From: Aeromonas enteropelogenes
Lineage (GTDB): Bacteria > Pseudomonadota > Gammaproteobacteria > Enterobacterales > Aeromonadaceae
Direction of reading: 5' to 3'
Length of the DNA: 64,000 nt
Assembly: GCF_000819845.1 (NCBI RefSeq)
Contig: NZ_CDCG01000018.1
Span: forward strand, 124,001-188,000
Below are positions 10,645 to 19,581 of the stretch, one piece after another. A program made the translations under genes and the position numbers. The notes under the pieces are model-generated. The model was not told where the DNA came from. It saw only the letters and a list, made by a program, of their open reading frames with translations, and made no database searches. The first letter of the stretch is position 1. Each line of letters starts with the position of its first letter.

Positions 10645-11872
10645 AGAATTACTGGCGTTGCTCAACTCGGAAGAGCCCGGCTTGGCCAGCTTTAGACCCA
10701 TCACCTTGTATACCCTGGATCGTGCCTCCTATGAGCACGTGAAAGGATGCGCACTGCCCGATTATGTCGCACTGCACCGTACCCAGCCCGACGCCTGCTG
10801 GCAGTGGGAGGGGCTCTTCACGGCCGGTGCAATCGCCATCTATGATCCCGCCTCTCACCGGCAAACCGGCGATCTTGCCCAGCTACAAGGCCATGTGGGG
10901 ATCTATGCCATTGACGAAGAGTGGCAGGCCGGACTTGCCGACAGTTATCGCCGTTGGGGGGACTGGCTGGCGGCGCAGCGGATCCTGCTGCTCGAAGATC
11001 ACCCGTTTCAGGGCAAGCAGCTGCAACAAACCATTGCCGAACTGGGGATCCCCTGTCAGTGGGTGCAGGAGGAGCAGGCCTGTCTGACGGCCCTTGCCGA
11101 CGGGGAGATCCGCATGTTGATCTGCGATCTCAGCCTGGTGGAGCAGGATGCCATCAGCGTCTTGATGGGGCAGCCCCAGCTGCGTGAGGCTGGTTTGCCG
11201 ATCGTGCTGCTGTCCGCCCATGAGCAGACCCTGCTCAACGGGGCGCGCCGCTTGTTGCACGATGCCGGCTTCAACGTCATGGCCGCTCTTGCCAAGCCCC
11301 TCGATACCGATGAACTGCTCAGATTGTTGCGCGCGCTCTATCTTGGTCCGTTGCGCCAGCGCCGCTTGAGCGGCCATCGTCGCACCATTCGTACCTGGCG
11401 GGGGGAGGTGCTGGGGCAACTCAGCCCGCGTTCCCATCCTTCCACCACCTCGCCGGTCTGGTTGACGGTGAGCGGCCTGCCGACCCGATGGGAGAGCCTG
11501 AGGGAGTGGCTGGGCGAACAGGCTCGCCAGCCTGCGGAGTTGACGCTGCTGATCCATCGCCGGGATCACCTGCTCACCAACGCCGAGCGCTTCGCACTGG
11601 TGCTGCAGGCCAGTCTGGCTGGCTGCAAGCTGGCCCTGGTGCTCGATAACAGCCAGCACCTTCCCTTTGATCTGCTGGAACGCCTGCCCCTTGAGGCCTT
11701 GCTGGTCGGGCAGGGGATGCTGCCCGAGCTGGAGTCCTTGAGTCCGGACTCCCTGCAGGGGCGTTTCATGGCGCGGGTGCGCGAGCTTGGTATCGCCATC
11801 TATCTCGACGACCCCTACAACCTGCTCGATATCGAGCCGTGGCGTGATCGCGGCATGGCCGGGCGCTGGTAG
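10628..11872 (+). CDS. Response regulator with C-terminal degenerate EAL-like domain
   Basis: 414 residues from ATG 10628, which overlaps the kinase gene by 17 bases; upstream starts would overlap further without homology. Residues 1-115 are unassigned. A receiver domain follows (about 118-240) with the acidic pair in LLLEDH, phospho-acceptor Asp in ICDLSLV, Ser in LLSAHE and Lys in LAKPL. The last 130 residues align by pattern to the second half of EAL domains (CKLALVLDNS at the DDFGTGYS position, LEALLVGQGML at the KIDRSFV position, LGIAIYLDDPYN at the AEGVE position), but every metal-binding and catalytic residue is replaced and the EAL half is absent. I infer a non-catalytic output, perhaps protein- or c-di-GMP-binding. 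No DNA-binding domain is seen. Confidence 0.8.
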   Translation: MIITDEELLALLNSEEPGLASFRPITLYTLDRASYEHVKGCALPDYVALHRTQPDACWQWEGLFTAGAIAIYDPASHRQTGDLAQLQGHVGIYAIDEEWQAGLADSYRRWGDWLAAQRILLLEDHPFQGKQLQQTIAELGIPCQWVQEEQACLTALADGEIRMLICDLSLVEQDAISVLMGQPQLREAGLPIVLLSAHEQTLLNGARRLLHDAGFNVMAALAKPLDTDELLRLLRALYLGPLRQRRLSGHRRTIRTWRGEVLGQLSPRSHPSTTSPVWLTVSGLPTRWESLREWLGEQARQPAELTLLIHRRDHLLTNAERFALVLQASLAGCKLALVLDNSQHLPFDLLERLPLEALLVGQGMLPELESLSPDSLQGRFMARVRELGIAIYLDDPYNLLDIEPWRDRGMAGRW

Positions 11873-11874
11873 CC

Positions 11875-12507
11875 ATGGCTCGTTATCTTTGCTGGCCGAT
11901 GCACAGGGAACGTCTGGAGAAGGGGTTGGCGGGATGGCACCCTCCGCACTCCCGTGCCGATCTGCCCGTCGCGATGACGATTGCAGAGGTGCCTTGCCAG
12001 CTGCGTGAGCTGCGGGGCGTCGAGCCTGCCAGCATGCTGGCGGCCTACGATGCCCTTAGCGAAGAGAGCGTCTATCTGCGTTTCATGCGCCCCAAGCTGG
12101 CACCGCCACCCGATCAGGTCGCGGCGTTTCTTCATTACGACCCGGCCCGCCAGATCTCGCTGCTGCTCACAGCGCAGGATGGCCGTCCGCTGGCCCAGGC
12201 CCAATCCATCCGTCGTCACCGCCATCCGGAGCGGGCCGAGTTTTCCTGCATTGTGGCGGATCATTTCCAGCACAGGGGGGCGGGCAGGCGCATCCTGCTG
12301 GCATTGGCTCTGCTTGCCAGGGCGGAAGGGATCCGGGAGTGGGTGGCCGAGGTGCTGGCCCAGAACCGCCCCATGCTGGCCCTGCTCAAGCGATTGGGGT
12401 TGCCCCTGACCCTGGTTACGGGGCGCGAGCTGGTGTTCGTCAGGCTGGATCTCAGCGTGCTGGATGAGTGGCTCCCCGTTCACGCCCTTAATACCAAGGG
12501 CGAATAG
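11875..12507 (+). CDS. GNAT-family N-acetyltransferase
   Basis: 210 residues. The GNAT fold is recognised in the second half: the beta4 to alpha3 acetyl-CoA motif reads DHFQHRGAGRRILLALALLARAEG (about 135-158; RGAG corresponds to the pyrophosphate loop), followed by the alpha4 segment NRPMLALLKRLGL. The front half (DALSEESVYLRFMRPK) resembles the acetyltransferase domain of Pat/YfiQ-type protein acetyltransferases. The ATG is 2 bases after the upstream regulator stop, so it is probably co-transcribed and coupled. A second in-frame ATG at 11974 would still keep the domain. cobB starts about 60 bases downstream, suggesting an acetylation and deacylation pair; the substrate is unknown. Confidence 0.82.
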   Translation: MARYLCWPMHRERLEKGLAGWHPPHSRADLPVAMTIAEVPCQLRELRGVEPASMLAAYDALSEESVYLRFMRPKLAPPPDQVAAFLHYDPARQISLLLTAQDGRPLAQAQSIRRHRHPERAEFSCIVADHFQHRGAGRRILLALALLARAEGIREWVAEVLAQNRPMLALLKRLGLPLTLVTGRELVFVRLDLSVLDEWLPVHALNTKGE

Positions 12508-12567
12508 AGCCCCATTTTCCCCTGTGCTAAGGTCACAGCTATGAGCAGGGATGAAAAGGAAGATGTC

Positions 12568-13341
12568 ATGGGACAGACGTTCAAACATATAGTGATCCTG
12601 ACCGGTGCCGGGATCTCTGCCGAATCCGGGATCAAGACCTTCCGTGCCTGCGACGGTCTGTGGGAGGAGCACAGGGTGGAAGACGTGGCGACGCCGGAAG
12701 GCTATGCCCGGGATCCGGAACTGGTGCAGCACTTCTACAACTCCCGCCGCAAGCAACTGCAGCAACCCCAGGTTCATCCCAATCCTGCCCACTATGCCCT
12801 GGCTAGGCTCGAGCGCCTCTTCCCGGGGTCGGTGACCCTGGTGACCCAGAATATCGACAACCTGCACGAGAGCGCGGGCAGCAAGAACCTTATCCATATG
12901 CATGGCGAGCTGCTTAAGGCGCGTTGTCCCGAATCGGGGCAGGTGATCGAGTGGCGCGGCGATCTGTCTCAGCACGAACTCTGCTCCTGCTGCCAGTTCC
13001 CCCAGCCGCTGCGCCCGCACGTAGTCTGGTTTGGCGAGATGCCGCTGGGGCTGGATCGCATCTACAGCGCCTTGGCCCAGTGTGATCTCTTCATCTCTAT
13101 CGGCACGTCCGGCGCCGTCTATCCTGCCGCCGGTTTCGTGCATGAGGCGGGTTTGAACGGCGCCCATACCATAGAGCTCAACCTGGAGCCGAGCGAGGTG
13201 GGCAGTCAGTTTGACGAGAGGCGTTATGGCCCGGCATCCCTGCTGGTACCCGCCTATGTGGACGAGTTGCTCGAGGCGTGTGGCATCCATCAGCCCAGGA
13301 TAGTGGATGGACACAACTGGATGGAGATGCGTGGCTCCTGA
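12568..13341 (+). CDS. cobB: NAD-dependent protein deacylase, sirtuin CobB
   Basis: Removes acyl groups from protein lysines using NAD+. 257 residues from ATG 12568, chosen for the GGAAG sequence just upstream; ATG 12541 would add 9 residues. Visible: [14 protein letters not shown] (NAD+ binding), [12 protein letters not shown], catalytic His in HMHGEL, and the C-terminal [12 protein letters not shown]. The FYNSRR segment holds Tyr and Arg spaced by two residues, the signature of class III sirtuins (SIRT5, E. coli CobB) that also remove succinyl and malonyl groups. The zinc site is partly kept (Cys in ARCPESG, CSCC). It follows the GNAT gene in the same direction. Confidence 0.95.
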   Translation: MGQTFKHIVILTGAGISAESGIKTFRACDGLWEEHRVEDVATPEGYARDPELVQHFYNSRRKQLQQPQVHPNPAHYALARLERLFPGSVTLVTQNIDNLHESAGSKNLIHMHGELLKARCPESGQVIEWRGDLSQHELCSCCQFPQPLRPHVVWFGEMPLGLDRIYSALAQCDLFISIGTSGAVYPAAGFVHEAGLNGAHTIELNLEPSEVGSQFDERRYGPASLLVPAYVDELLEACGIHQPRIVDGHNWMEMRGS

Positions 13342-13465
13342 CGCTTCGGAACTACTTGTAGGGGAAGGGAAAAATCCATCTTGATTACAATATCTACAGT
13401 TGCAATGGCTCATTGAAGTCGCCACACTGACAGCCAAATGATGGGATCTAGTTGGCGCAATAATC

Positions 13466-13942
13466 ATGAATAGAATGAAGCAATGGAGTGCTTTTATCCT
13501 CCTGGTGCTGGCCAGTGCCTGTGCATCGGCCGCTTCCCCCCTGATAACGCTGGTGTTGCCGGATGGCCAGCAGCGTCAGCTCAATGAAACCGACCTGGCG
13601 ACGCTGCCGCAGACCGAATTTCAGACCGTGACCCCCTGGACCCGAGGCACTCATCGCTATCGCGGTCCGACCCTGACGACCGTGCTGGCTGCGCAAGGAG
13701 TGCCACAGGCCCGCAAGATCGCCGTATCGGCTCTCAACGGTTATCAGCAGGAGGTGGATCTCGCCCTGTTTGACGGGGTGCCCCTGACCCTGGTCCGCCA
13801 TGAGGATGACAAACCGCTGACCCGGCGCAACAAGGGGCCGCTCTGGCTGCTGATCCCCTTTTCCGACTATCCCAAGCTGGACGTGCCGGCCATCCACAAC
13901 AACATGGTGTGGCAGGTGAACCGCATCGAGGTGATCCGCTGA
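13466..13942 (+). CDS. Exported SUOX-like (molybdopterin-binding fold) protein
   Basis: 158 residues with a clear signal peptide (about 1-22, hydrophobic then ASACASA). The mature part resembles the oxidoreductase molybdopterin-binding fold: RGPTLTTVLAAQGV, AVSALNGYQQEV and the closing GPLWLLIPF...VWQVNRIEV. It contains no Cys in the mature region, so the cysteinyl molybdenum ligand of sulfite oxidase/YedY enzymes is absent and a catalytic Mo site is unlikely. Its TGA overlaps the ATG of the GGDEF gene (TGATG), so the two are translationally coupled. I infer a periplasmic ligand or redox sensor partner of that membrane protein. Confidence 0.75.
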   Translation: MNRMKQWSAFILLVLASACASAASPLITLVLPDGQQRQLNETDLATLPQTEFQTVTPWTRGTHRYRGPTLTTVLAAQGVPQARKIAVSALNGYQQEVDLALFDGVPLTLVRHEDDKPLTRRNKGPLWLLIPFSDYPKLDVPAIHNNMVWQVNRIEVIR

Positions 13943-15597
13943 TGGGGCGTCGACGCCACAATGGATTGCTGATCGCCATTATTCTGCTGTTTCTGATCTC
14001 CTCCGGCTGCGGCCTCTATCTGCAGCACAAACAGGATCAGCTGCTCGATACCTACTACCGCAATGTCCACTGGAACATCAGCCAGGTGATGCTGGAGTCC
14101 CAGCGCTTTCTCTTCGATCTGCGCCTCTATCGGGCAGGCCGGCTGGAGATGGAGACCCTGAGCCTTCATTACGATCTGCTGTGGAATCGGCTCGATATCT
14201 TCCTTATCAGCAGCGAGACCGCCGAGGTTCGGGAGCGCTATGGATTAGGCAGGCATGTCGCCCGGCTGTTCGAGCAGCTCAAACAGCTCGAGCCCCTGAT
14301 GGATGGTGGGACAGTGCCTTGGCGGGAGTTTGACATCTTGCTGGCTCAGATGGGCGAGCAGACCCGCCAGATTGAACAGATAGGCGAACACATTCTCTCC
14401 GGCCAGGAGCGGGAGGCGTCGGTCAACCAGATCCGCGATACCCTGTTCTGGCTGCAGATCTGGCAGCTCGTCCTGCTGGCGACCGGTGGCGTGCTGGTCT
14501 ATGCCCTGATCCGGGCCAATTTGCAGAACCGGCGTCTCTCCTTGAGCGATCCCCTGACCCGGCTCGGCAATCGTCGGGCACTGCAGGAGGAGCTGGCGCG
14601 CGCCCTGCAAACCCCCGGCGTACTGGCGCTGGTGGTACTCGATCTCAAGCGCTTCAAGCAGGTCAACGATCTGCTCGGTTATCAGGTGGGCGACCGGCTG
14701 TTGCAAACGGTGGCCAGCAAGCTGCAGCAGGCCCATCAGGGGAATGCCTACCGGCTGGGCGGTGACGAGTTTGCGGTGATCTTAACCGCCGGCAAGCAGC
14801 CGCTGGCGGTGCAGATCCGCGATCTGATGGCGCTGCTTCACTTCGAATTCGTGACCCGGGAGAGCCGTTTCGATCTCGACTGCAGGCTGGGAGGGTCTGA
14901 GGTGCTGCCACCACAAGATCCCGTGCGCCTGCTCGATCAGGCCATCCTCGCCCTCAATCAGGCCAAGCGGGATGGCAGCAGCGAGCCAGTCTGGTACCAG
15001 CCCGGCATGCAGCAACAACTGATGCTGAACCAGCAGCAGACCCAGCGATTGCGCGACTGGCTGGCCGACGAGGCGCCTTGCCCCTTGCTGATCGACAGGT
15101 TGGTGCTGTGCAGTGAGCAGGGGGAGCGTTTGTGGCAGTGGTCCCTTCGCTGGCAGGAGAGTCTGGCTCCCTGTGAGGTGAGCTGGTTGCAGGAGGGGGG
15201 ACTGCTTGGGCCCGTCATGGCCCGGTTGCTGCAAGAGGATGACACGGCGGCAAGTGAGCGCGAGTCACAGCTGGTGGCGCTGGATAATCAGGTGCAGTTG
15301 GCCCATGTGCTGGCTTATCTGCCGGATGTGCTCCCCAATTCCCTTGTGCTACGAGTGCCCACCCTGCAAAAGGAGGCGGCGCTGCTGGCGCGGGTGCAAG
15401 CCTGCGGCTGCGTGCTGGCCCTCGCGCAATTGGGCTCCAGCACGCCCGCCACGCTGGCGGCTGGCTGGCCGGTACGCTACTGGTTGCCTGAGCCTGCAAC
15501 CCACGGCGATTTGTTGCAGCCGCTGGCCAATCGACTGGGATTGCAGTGGCTGCGTCCGGTCGATACGCCCGAGGCGAACAACCCGGCAAATCCATGA
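13942..15597 (+). CDS. Membrane diguanylate cyclase with degenerate C-terminal EAL-like region
   Basis: 551 residues. A first transmembrane helix (about 8-26), a periplasmic helical region (about 27-170), a second helix (about 178-194), then a GGDEF domain (about 205-355) with intact RLGGDEFAVIL, predicting c-di-GMP synthesis. The RxxD inhibitory site expected nine residues before GGDEF is absent (AHQG). The last 180 residues follow the pattern of an EAL domain (LVLRVPTLQ at the LELTE position, CVLALAQLGSS at the LALDDFGSG position, LGLQWLRPVDTPE at the AEGVET position) but lack all catalytic residues. The start overlaps the preceding stop; a farther upstream frame start would overlap that gene. 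Likely a c-di-GMP synthase controlled by the periplasmic partner. Confidence 0.85.
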   Translation: MGRRRHNGLLIAIILLFLISSGCGLYLQHKQDQLLDTYYRNVHWNISQVMLESQRFLFDLRLYRAGRLEMETLSLHYDLLWNRLDIFLISSETAEVRERYGLGRHVARLFEQLKQLEPLMDGGTVPWREFDILLAQMGEQTRQIEQIGEHILSGQEREASVNQIRDTLFWLQIWQLVLLATGGVLVYALIRANLQNRRLSLSDPLTRLGNRRALQEELARALQTPGVLALVVLDLKRFKQVNDLLGYQVGDRLLQTVASKLQQAHQGNAYRLGGDEFAVILTAGKQPLAVQIRDLMALLHFEFVTRESRFDLDCRLGGSEVLPPQDPVRLLDQAILALNQAKRDGSSEPVWYQPGMQQQLMLNQQQTQRLRDWLADEAPCPLLIDRLVLCSEQGERLWQWSLRWQESLAPCEVSWLQEGGLLGPVMARLLQEDDTAASERESQLVALDNQVQLAHVLAYLPDVLPNSLVLRVPTLQKEAALLARVQACGCVLALAQLGSSTPATLAAGWPVRYWLPEPATHGDLLQPLANRLGLQWLRPVDTPEANNPANP

Positions 15598-15599
15598 CA

Positions 15600-15626
15600 A
15601 AGGGAGACCCCGGGGTCGCCCTTGTT
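15600..15626. terminator. Hairpin between convergent GGDEF gene and rbsR
   Basis: AAGGG and GACCCC pair with GGGGTC and CCCTT around one mismatch, in the 49-base gap between convergent genes. The T content after it is modest (CTTGTTGTCT). It may terminate transcription from the left, and less surely from the right. Confidence 0.5.
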
Positions 15627-15646
15627 GTCTCTGCGAACTTGTCGGT

Positions 15647-16657
15647 TCAGGCCTTGGGGGGAGGGGCGCAGGAGGTTCTGATCACCAGATCCGGCTCGAC
15701 CGTGATCATCCTGTTTTCCACCTGTTCTCCATTGATCCGCGCCAGCAGGCGAGTGACGGCGAGGCGTCCCAGCTCCTCCTTGGGTTGGTTGATGGTGGTG
15801 AGGGGCGGTGACATAAATTCTGCCAGCGCCACGTTGTCATAACCGACGATGGAGAGATCGCGGGGTATGTGCAGTCCCACCTGATGGGCGGCACTGATGG
15901 CTCCCATCGCCATCATGTCGTTGCAGACAAACAGGGCAGTGGGGCGCGAAGGTTGCGCCAGCAGACGTCTCATGGCCTGATGGCCGCTGGCACAGTCAAA
16001 GTCACCCTCCTGGATCCAGGCCGGGTTCACGGTGAGCCCCGCTTCCTGCATCGCCTGCTCGAACCCCGCCTGACGCTGGTTGGCGGGGGCGCGGTTGTGG
16101 GGGCCCGTGATGCAGCCGATGGCAGTGTGGCCAAGTTCGATCAGGTGGCGGGTTGCCAGGTAACCGCCGCGATGGGAGTTGTCGGCGATAAGATCCACCT
16201 CCCGGCTATCCATGCCCCAGTCCATCACCACCACCGGCAGGCTCTTGAGCCAGTCGAGCTGGTTGAACACCTCCTGCTGCCCCTCGCTGCACATGATAAG
16301 CAGGCCATCCACCCGCTTGCGCAGCATCATCTTGAGGTAGGAGAGGGCAGTTTCGGCCTGTCCTTCGGTGTTGCCCAGCATCAGGTTGTAGCCCTGTTCG
16401 AAGCAGTAGCGTTCCACCCCGCGCACCACTTCGGCGAAGAATGGGTTGCTGGAGGTGGTCACCAGCATGCCGATACTGTTGGTCTCTTTCACCTTGAGGC
16501 TGCGGGCCACCAGGCTCGGGGCGTAGTTGAGATCGCGCATGGCGGCAAAGACCCGCTCCCGGGTCGTATCACTCACGAAACGGGTCTCGTTGATGACGTG
16601 GGAGACGGTGGTGGTTGACACCCCCGCCAGCGCCGCCACCTCCTTGATATTGGCCAT
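15647..16657 (-). CDS. rbsR: LacI-family ribose operon repressor
   Basis: 336 residues, family length. An N-terminal helix-turn-helix (IKEVAALAGVSTTTVSHVINE) is followed by a periplasmic-binding-protein-like ribose sensor domain (NPFFAEVVRGVE, ADNSHRGGYLATRHLI, FVCNDMMAMGA). The ATG overlaps the rbsK stop by four bases (ATGA), so it is the last gene of the rbs operon and coupled to rbsK, as in E. coli. It is expected to bind the palindromes upstream of rbsD and to release them on ribose. Longer upstream starts run into rbsK and are rejected. Confidence 0.95.
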   Translation of the reverse strand: MANIKEVAALAGVSTTTVSHVINETRFVSDTTRERVFAAMRDLNYAPSLVARSLKVKETNSIGMLVTTSSNPFFAEVVRGVERYCFEQGYNLMLGNTEGQAETALSYLKMMLRKRVDGLLIMCSEGQQEVFNQLDWLKSLPVVVMDWGMDSREVDLIADNSHRGGYLATRHLIELGHTAIGCITGPHNRAPANQRQAGFEQAMQEAGLTVNPAWIQEGDFDCASGHQAMRRLLAQPSRPTALFVCNDMMAMGAISAAHQVGLHIPRDLSIVGYDNVALAEFMSPPLTTINQPKEELGRLAVTRLLARINGEQVENRMITVEPDLVIRTSCAPPPKA

Positions 16658-17589
16658 CAGTGCCCCTGCGCTGCTTGGGCCTGCAGGAAGGTGTCGACCT
16701 CCTGCTTGCCGGGAATGGAGCTCTGGGCGCCGAATTTGGTGACGGAAAGCGCCGCCGCGCCGTGAGCAAAGCGTACCGCGCCGTTGAAATCGGCCCCGGC
16801 GAGCTGGGCGGCCAGCAGGGCACCGTTGAAGGTATCCCCGGCTGCCGTGGTGTCCACCGCCTCGACCCGAAAGCCCGGAATGAGTTGTTGCTGCTGGGCG
16901 TTGCTGCAATAGACCCCTTGCGAGCCTAAGGTGATCATCACCTCCGAAATACCCATCTGGTGGAAGCGATTGGCCGCCTCGCGGGCGCTCGCCTCATCGC
17001 TCACCTTGACCCCGGTCAGCAGCTCGGCTTCGGTCTGGTTGGGGGTGATGAGATCCACCAGTGCCAGCAGCTCGGCCGCGAGGGGCCGGGCGGGCGCCGG
17101 GTTGAGCACCACCCGGGTGCCATGGGCGCGGGCCAGGCGGGCGGCTTCAAATACGCTCTCGAGCGGCACTTCCAGTTGCAACAGCAGGGTGTGGGCATCG
17201 GCGATCATGGTTTCATGGCGTTTTACCATAGCCGGGGAGAGGGCACCGTTGGCCTCGGCGGAGATGCCGATGCTGTTTTCCCCCTCATCACTCACATAGA
17301 TGATGGCGATGCCGGTGGGGAGCTTGTCGTCGAGCTCCACCGCGCTGACGTCAATTTCGTCCTGCGCAAAGCCCTGACGCATCTGCCGACCGATGGCATC
17401 GTCGCCGATGCGGGCGATAAAGGAGACGCTGGCGCCGAGGCGGGCGGCGGCGACCGCCTGGTTGGCCCCCTTGCCGCCCGGCACCACCTGGTAGCTGTGG
17501 CCGGTCAGGGTTTCACCGGGGCGGGGAAAGTGGGGAACGCGCAGTACATGGTCTGCATTGACACTGCCCAGAACGACGAGACGATTCAT
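16657..17589 (-). CDS. rbsK: Ribokinase
   Basis: Phosphorylates ribose to ribose-5-phosphate with ATP in the cytosol. 310 residues, PfkB family. Visible: the N-terminal LGSVNADHVLRVPHFPRPGET, the GGKGANQAVAAARLG signature, and the catalytic DTTAAGDTFNGALLA near residue 250, whose Asp is the general base. It lies between rbsB and rbsR and overlaps rbsR by four bases. Confidence 0.97.
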   Translation of the reverse strand: MNRLVVLGSVNADHVLRVPHFPRPGETLTGHSYQVVPGGKGANQAVAAARLGASVSFIARIGDDAIGRQMRQGFAQDEIDVSAVELDDKLPTGIAIIYVSDEGENSIGISAEANGALSPAMVKRHETMIADAHTLLLQLEVPLESVFEAARLARAHGTRVVLNPAPARPLAAELLALVDLITPNQTEAELLTGVKVSDEASAREAANRFHQMGISEVMITLGSQGVYCSNAQQQQLIPGFRVEAVDTTAAGDTFNGALLAAQLAGADFNGAVRFAHGAAALSVTKFGAQSSIPGKQEVDTFLQAQAAQGH

Positions 17590-17612
17590 GTTGACTACTC
17601 CTGATGCATCTT

Positions 17613-17682
17613 GGCCTGGGGATCAGGTGGGCGTGAGCCCAGGCCGAGAGACACCGAGGGAAGGGGGAGGCGATCCTCCCCC
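17613..17682 (-). promoter_or_regulatory. Two intercistronic hairpins between rbsB and rbsK
   Basis: Two GC stems lie in the 112-base gap: GGCCTGGG/CCCAGGCC (17613-17620 with 17638-17645) and GGGGGAGG/CCTCCCCC with loop CGAT (17663-17670 with 17675-17682). No U tract follows either one on the minus strand. Such hairpins behind a binding-protein gene commonly protect the upstream mRNA and raise its level over downstream genes, or attenuate partly. The role here is inference. Confidence 0.6.
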
Positions 17683-17701
17683 ATCCGTTTACTTGACGCG
17701 C

Positions 17702-18580
17702 TTACTTGGCGACCACTTGCAGCGGTACCGGGATGGATTTCTCCACCGGCTGGCCCTTGAGCACCTTGTCGGCGGTTTCCACGCCGATGGCACCGATGAG
17801 CGCCGGTTGCTGGGCCACGGTAGCGGCCAGTTTACCCTTGGCCACGGCAGCCTTGCCATCGTCGGTGCCGTCGAAGCCGACGATCATCACCTCTTTGCCG
17901 GCGGCCTGCACGGCGCGGATGGCACCCAGCGCCATCTCGTCATTCTGGGCAAACACCGCCTGTACACCCGGGTGGGCGGCCAGCAGGTTTTCCATGACGT
18001 TCAGACCCTTGGTGCGATCAAAATCGGCGGGTTGGGAGGCGAGCACCTCCAGTTTGTTGGCGGCCACGGCCAGGGCGAAGCCTTCGCCACGGTCACGGGC
18101 GGCGGAGGTACCGGCGATCCCTTCCAGCTGAATGACCTTGGCCCCCGGGCCCAGTTTCTCGGTGATGAAGTCGCCAGCCAGCTTGCCACCGGCCACGTTG
18201 TCGGAGGCGATGTGGGCCTTGACCTCACCCTGCGCGGCGCCGCGGTCCAGGGTCAACACCGGGATGTTGGCCCGGTTGGCCAAACGGATGGCGTTGCCCA
18301 CGGCCTCGGAATCGGTCGGGTTGATCAGGATGGCATTGACCTTGCGCACGGTGAGATCTTCCATGTTGGAAAGCTCCTTGGCCGGGTCATTCTGGGAATC
18401 CAGCACCACCAGCTCGTAGCCAAGCTCCTTGGCTTTGGCTTCGGCACCCTCCTTCATGGTGACGAAGAAGGGGTTGTTGAGGGTGGAGACCACCATGGCC
18501 AGAGTGTTGTCGGCTGCGTGGGCGGTGCCCAGCACGGACATGATGGCGGCAGCGAGCAGGGTATTGAGCTTTTTCATCAT
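17702..18580 (-). CDS. rbsB: Ribose-binding periplasmic protein
   Basis: Captures ribose in the periplasm and delivers it to RbsAC. 292 residues from the ATG at 18580 ([11 protein letters not shown]); AAGGAA lies about 6 bases upstream, and the longer frame adds a non-signal extension. A signal peptide ends at GTAHA. The mature protein starts [17 protein letters not shown], close to E. coli RbsB, with [16 protein letters not shown] and [17 protein letters not shown]. Confidence 0.96.
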   Translation of the reverse strand: MMKKLNTLLAAAIMSVLGTAHAADNTLAMVVSTLNNPFFVTMKEGAEAKAKELGYELVVLDSQNDPAKELSNMEDLTVRKVNAILINPTDSEAVGNAIRLANRANIPVLTLDRGAAQGEVKAHIASDNVAGGKLAGDFITEKLGPGAKVIQLEGIAGTSAARDRGEGFALAVAANKLEVLASQPADFDRTKGLNVMENLLAAHPGVQAVFAQNDEMALGAIRAVQAAGKEVMIVGFDGTDDGKAAVAKGKLAATVAQQPALIGAIGVETADKVLKGQPVEKSIPVPLQVVAK

Positions 18581-18612
18581 TTCATTCCTTGTGTGTGGCG
18601 TGGCTAGTGTTA

Positions 18613-19581
18613 TCAACGGTTGCTTTTGTTATCGATCATCACGGCAAGCAAGATCACGCTGGCCTTGGCGATCATCTGGTAATAGGAGCTGACATCGAGC
18701 AGGTTGAGAGCGTTGTTGAGGAAACCGATGATGAGGGCACCGATCAGCGTTCCCATGATGCGCCCCTTGCCCCCCATAAGGCTGGTACCACCCAGCACCA
18801 CGGCGGCGATGGCATCCAGCTCGTAACCCATGCCGGCAGTCGGTTGGGCAGAGGAGAGACGGGAGGTGACGATAAGGCCGGCCAGGGCTGCCAGGGCGCC
18901 GCACAGACCATATACCGCGAGCTTCACCCGATCCACATTGATGCCGGAGAGGCGGGTGGCGGACTCGTTGCCGCCCAGAGCATAGATGTAGCGACCCAGG
19001 CGGGTGTGGTTGAGCATGAACCAGGCCAGCAGGAAGACGATGGCCATCAACCAGATGGGGACCGGCAGGCCGAACAGGTAGCCGGTACCGAGCCAGGCGA
19101 AGTGATCGGCGCCATCGCTAAAACCGGTGGAGATGGGGCGACCTTCGGTGTAGACCATGGTCACGCCACGCAGGGCGGTCATGGTGACCAGGGTGGCGAT
19201 GAAGGCCTGCACCTTGCCCTTGGCGATGATGAGACCGCTGATCCCGCCGAGCAGGGTGCCGGCGATCAGGGTGAAGGGGATCACCATCCAGATTGGCAGA
19301 TCCATGGCCACCATGCTGGCCGCCAGGGCGCCGCACAGGGCCAGCACCGAGCCGACCGACAGATCAATACCCCCGGTCAGGATAACCAGCGTCATGCCGA
19401 CCGCGATGATGGCGTTGACCGAGGTCTGGCGCAGGATGTTGAGCAAGTTGTCGGCGGTGAAGAAGTTGGGGCTCAGGAAGGAGACCACGCCGATCAGCAC
19501 CAGCAGGGCGACCAGGGATTTGTTCTCGATCCACCATGCCTTGCTCATGACGCCGCGGCGGGGAAGGGTTTGGGTTGTCAT
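18613..19581 (-). CDS. rbsC: Ribose ABC transporter permease
   Basis: Inner-membrane channel subunit for ribose, 322 residues, with about eight to ten hydrophobic segments. Visible: the family motif [29 protein letters not shown] and the C-terminal [15 protein letters not shown] (the loop contacting the ATPase). The ATG at 19581 overlaps the rbsA stop (ATGA), so it is coupled to rbsA; farther upstream starts lie inside rbsA. Confidence 0.97.
   Translation of the reverse strand: MTTQTLPRRGVMSKAWWIENKSLVALLVLIGVVSFLSPNFFTADNLLNILRQTSVNAIIAVGMTLVILTGGIDLSVGSVLALCGALAASMVAMDLPIWMVIPFTLIAGTLLGGISGLIIAKGKVQAFIATLVTMTALRGVTMVYTEGRPISTGFSDGADHFAWLGTGYLFGLPVPIWLMAIVFLLAWFMLNHTRLGRYIYALGGNESATRLSGINVDRVKLAVYGLCGALAALAGLIVTSRLSSAQPTAGMGYELDAIAAVVLGGTSLMGGKGRIMGTLIGALIIGFLNNALNLLDVSSYYQMIAKASVILLAVMIDNKSNR

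Noticed and set aside
11815..13467. 550-residue minus-strand frame opposite the GNAT and cobB genes
   Set aside because: The plus-strand sirtuin and GNAT motifs are clear; this is a shadow.
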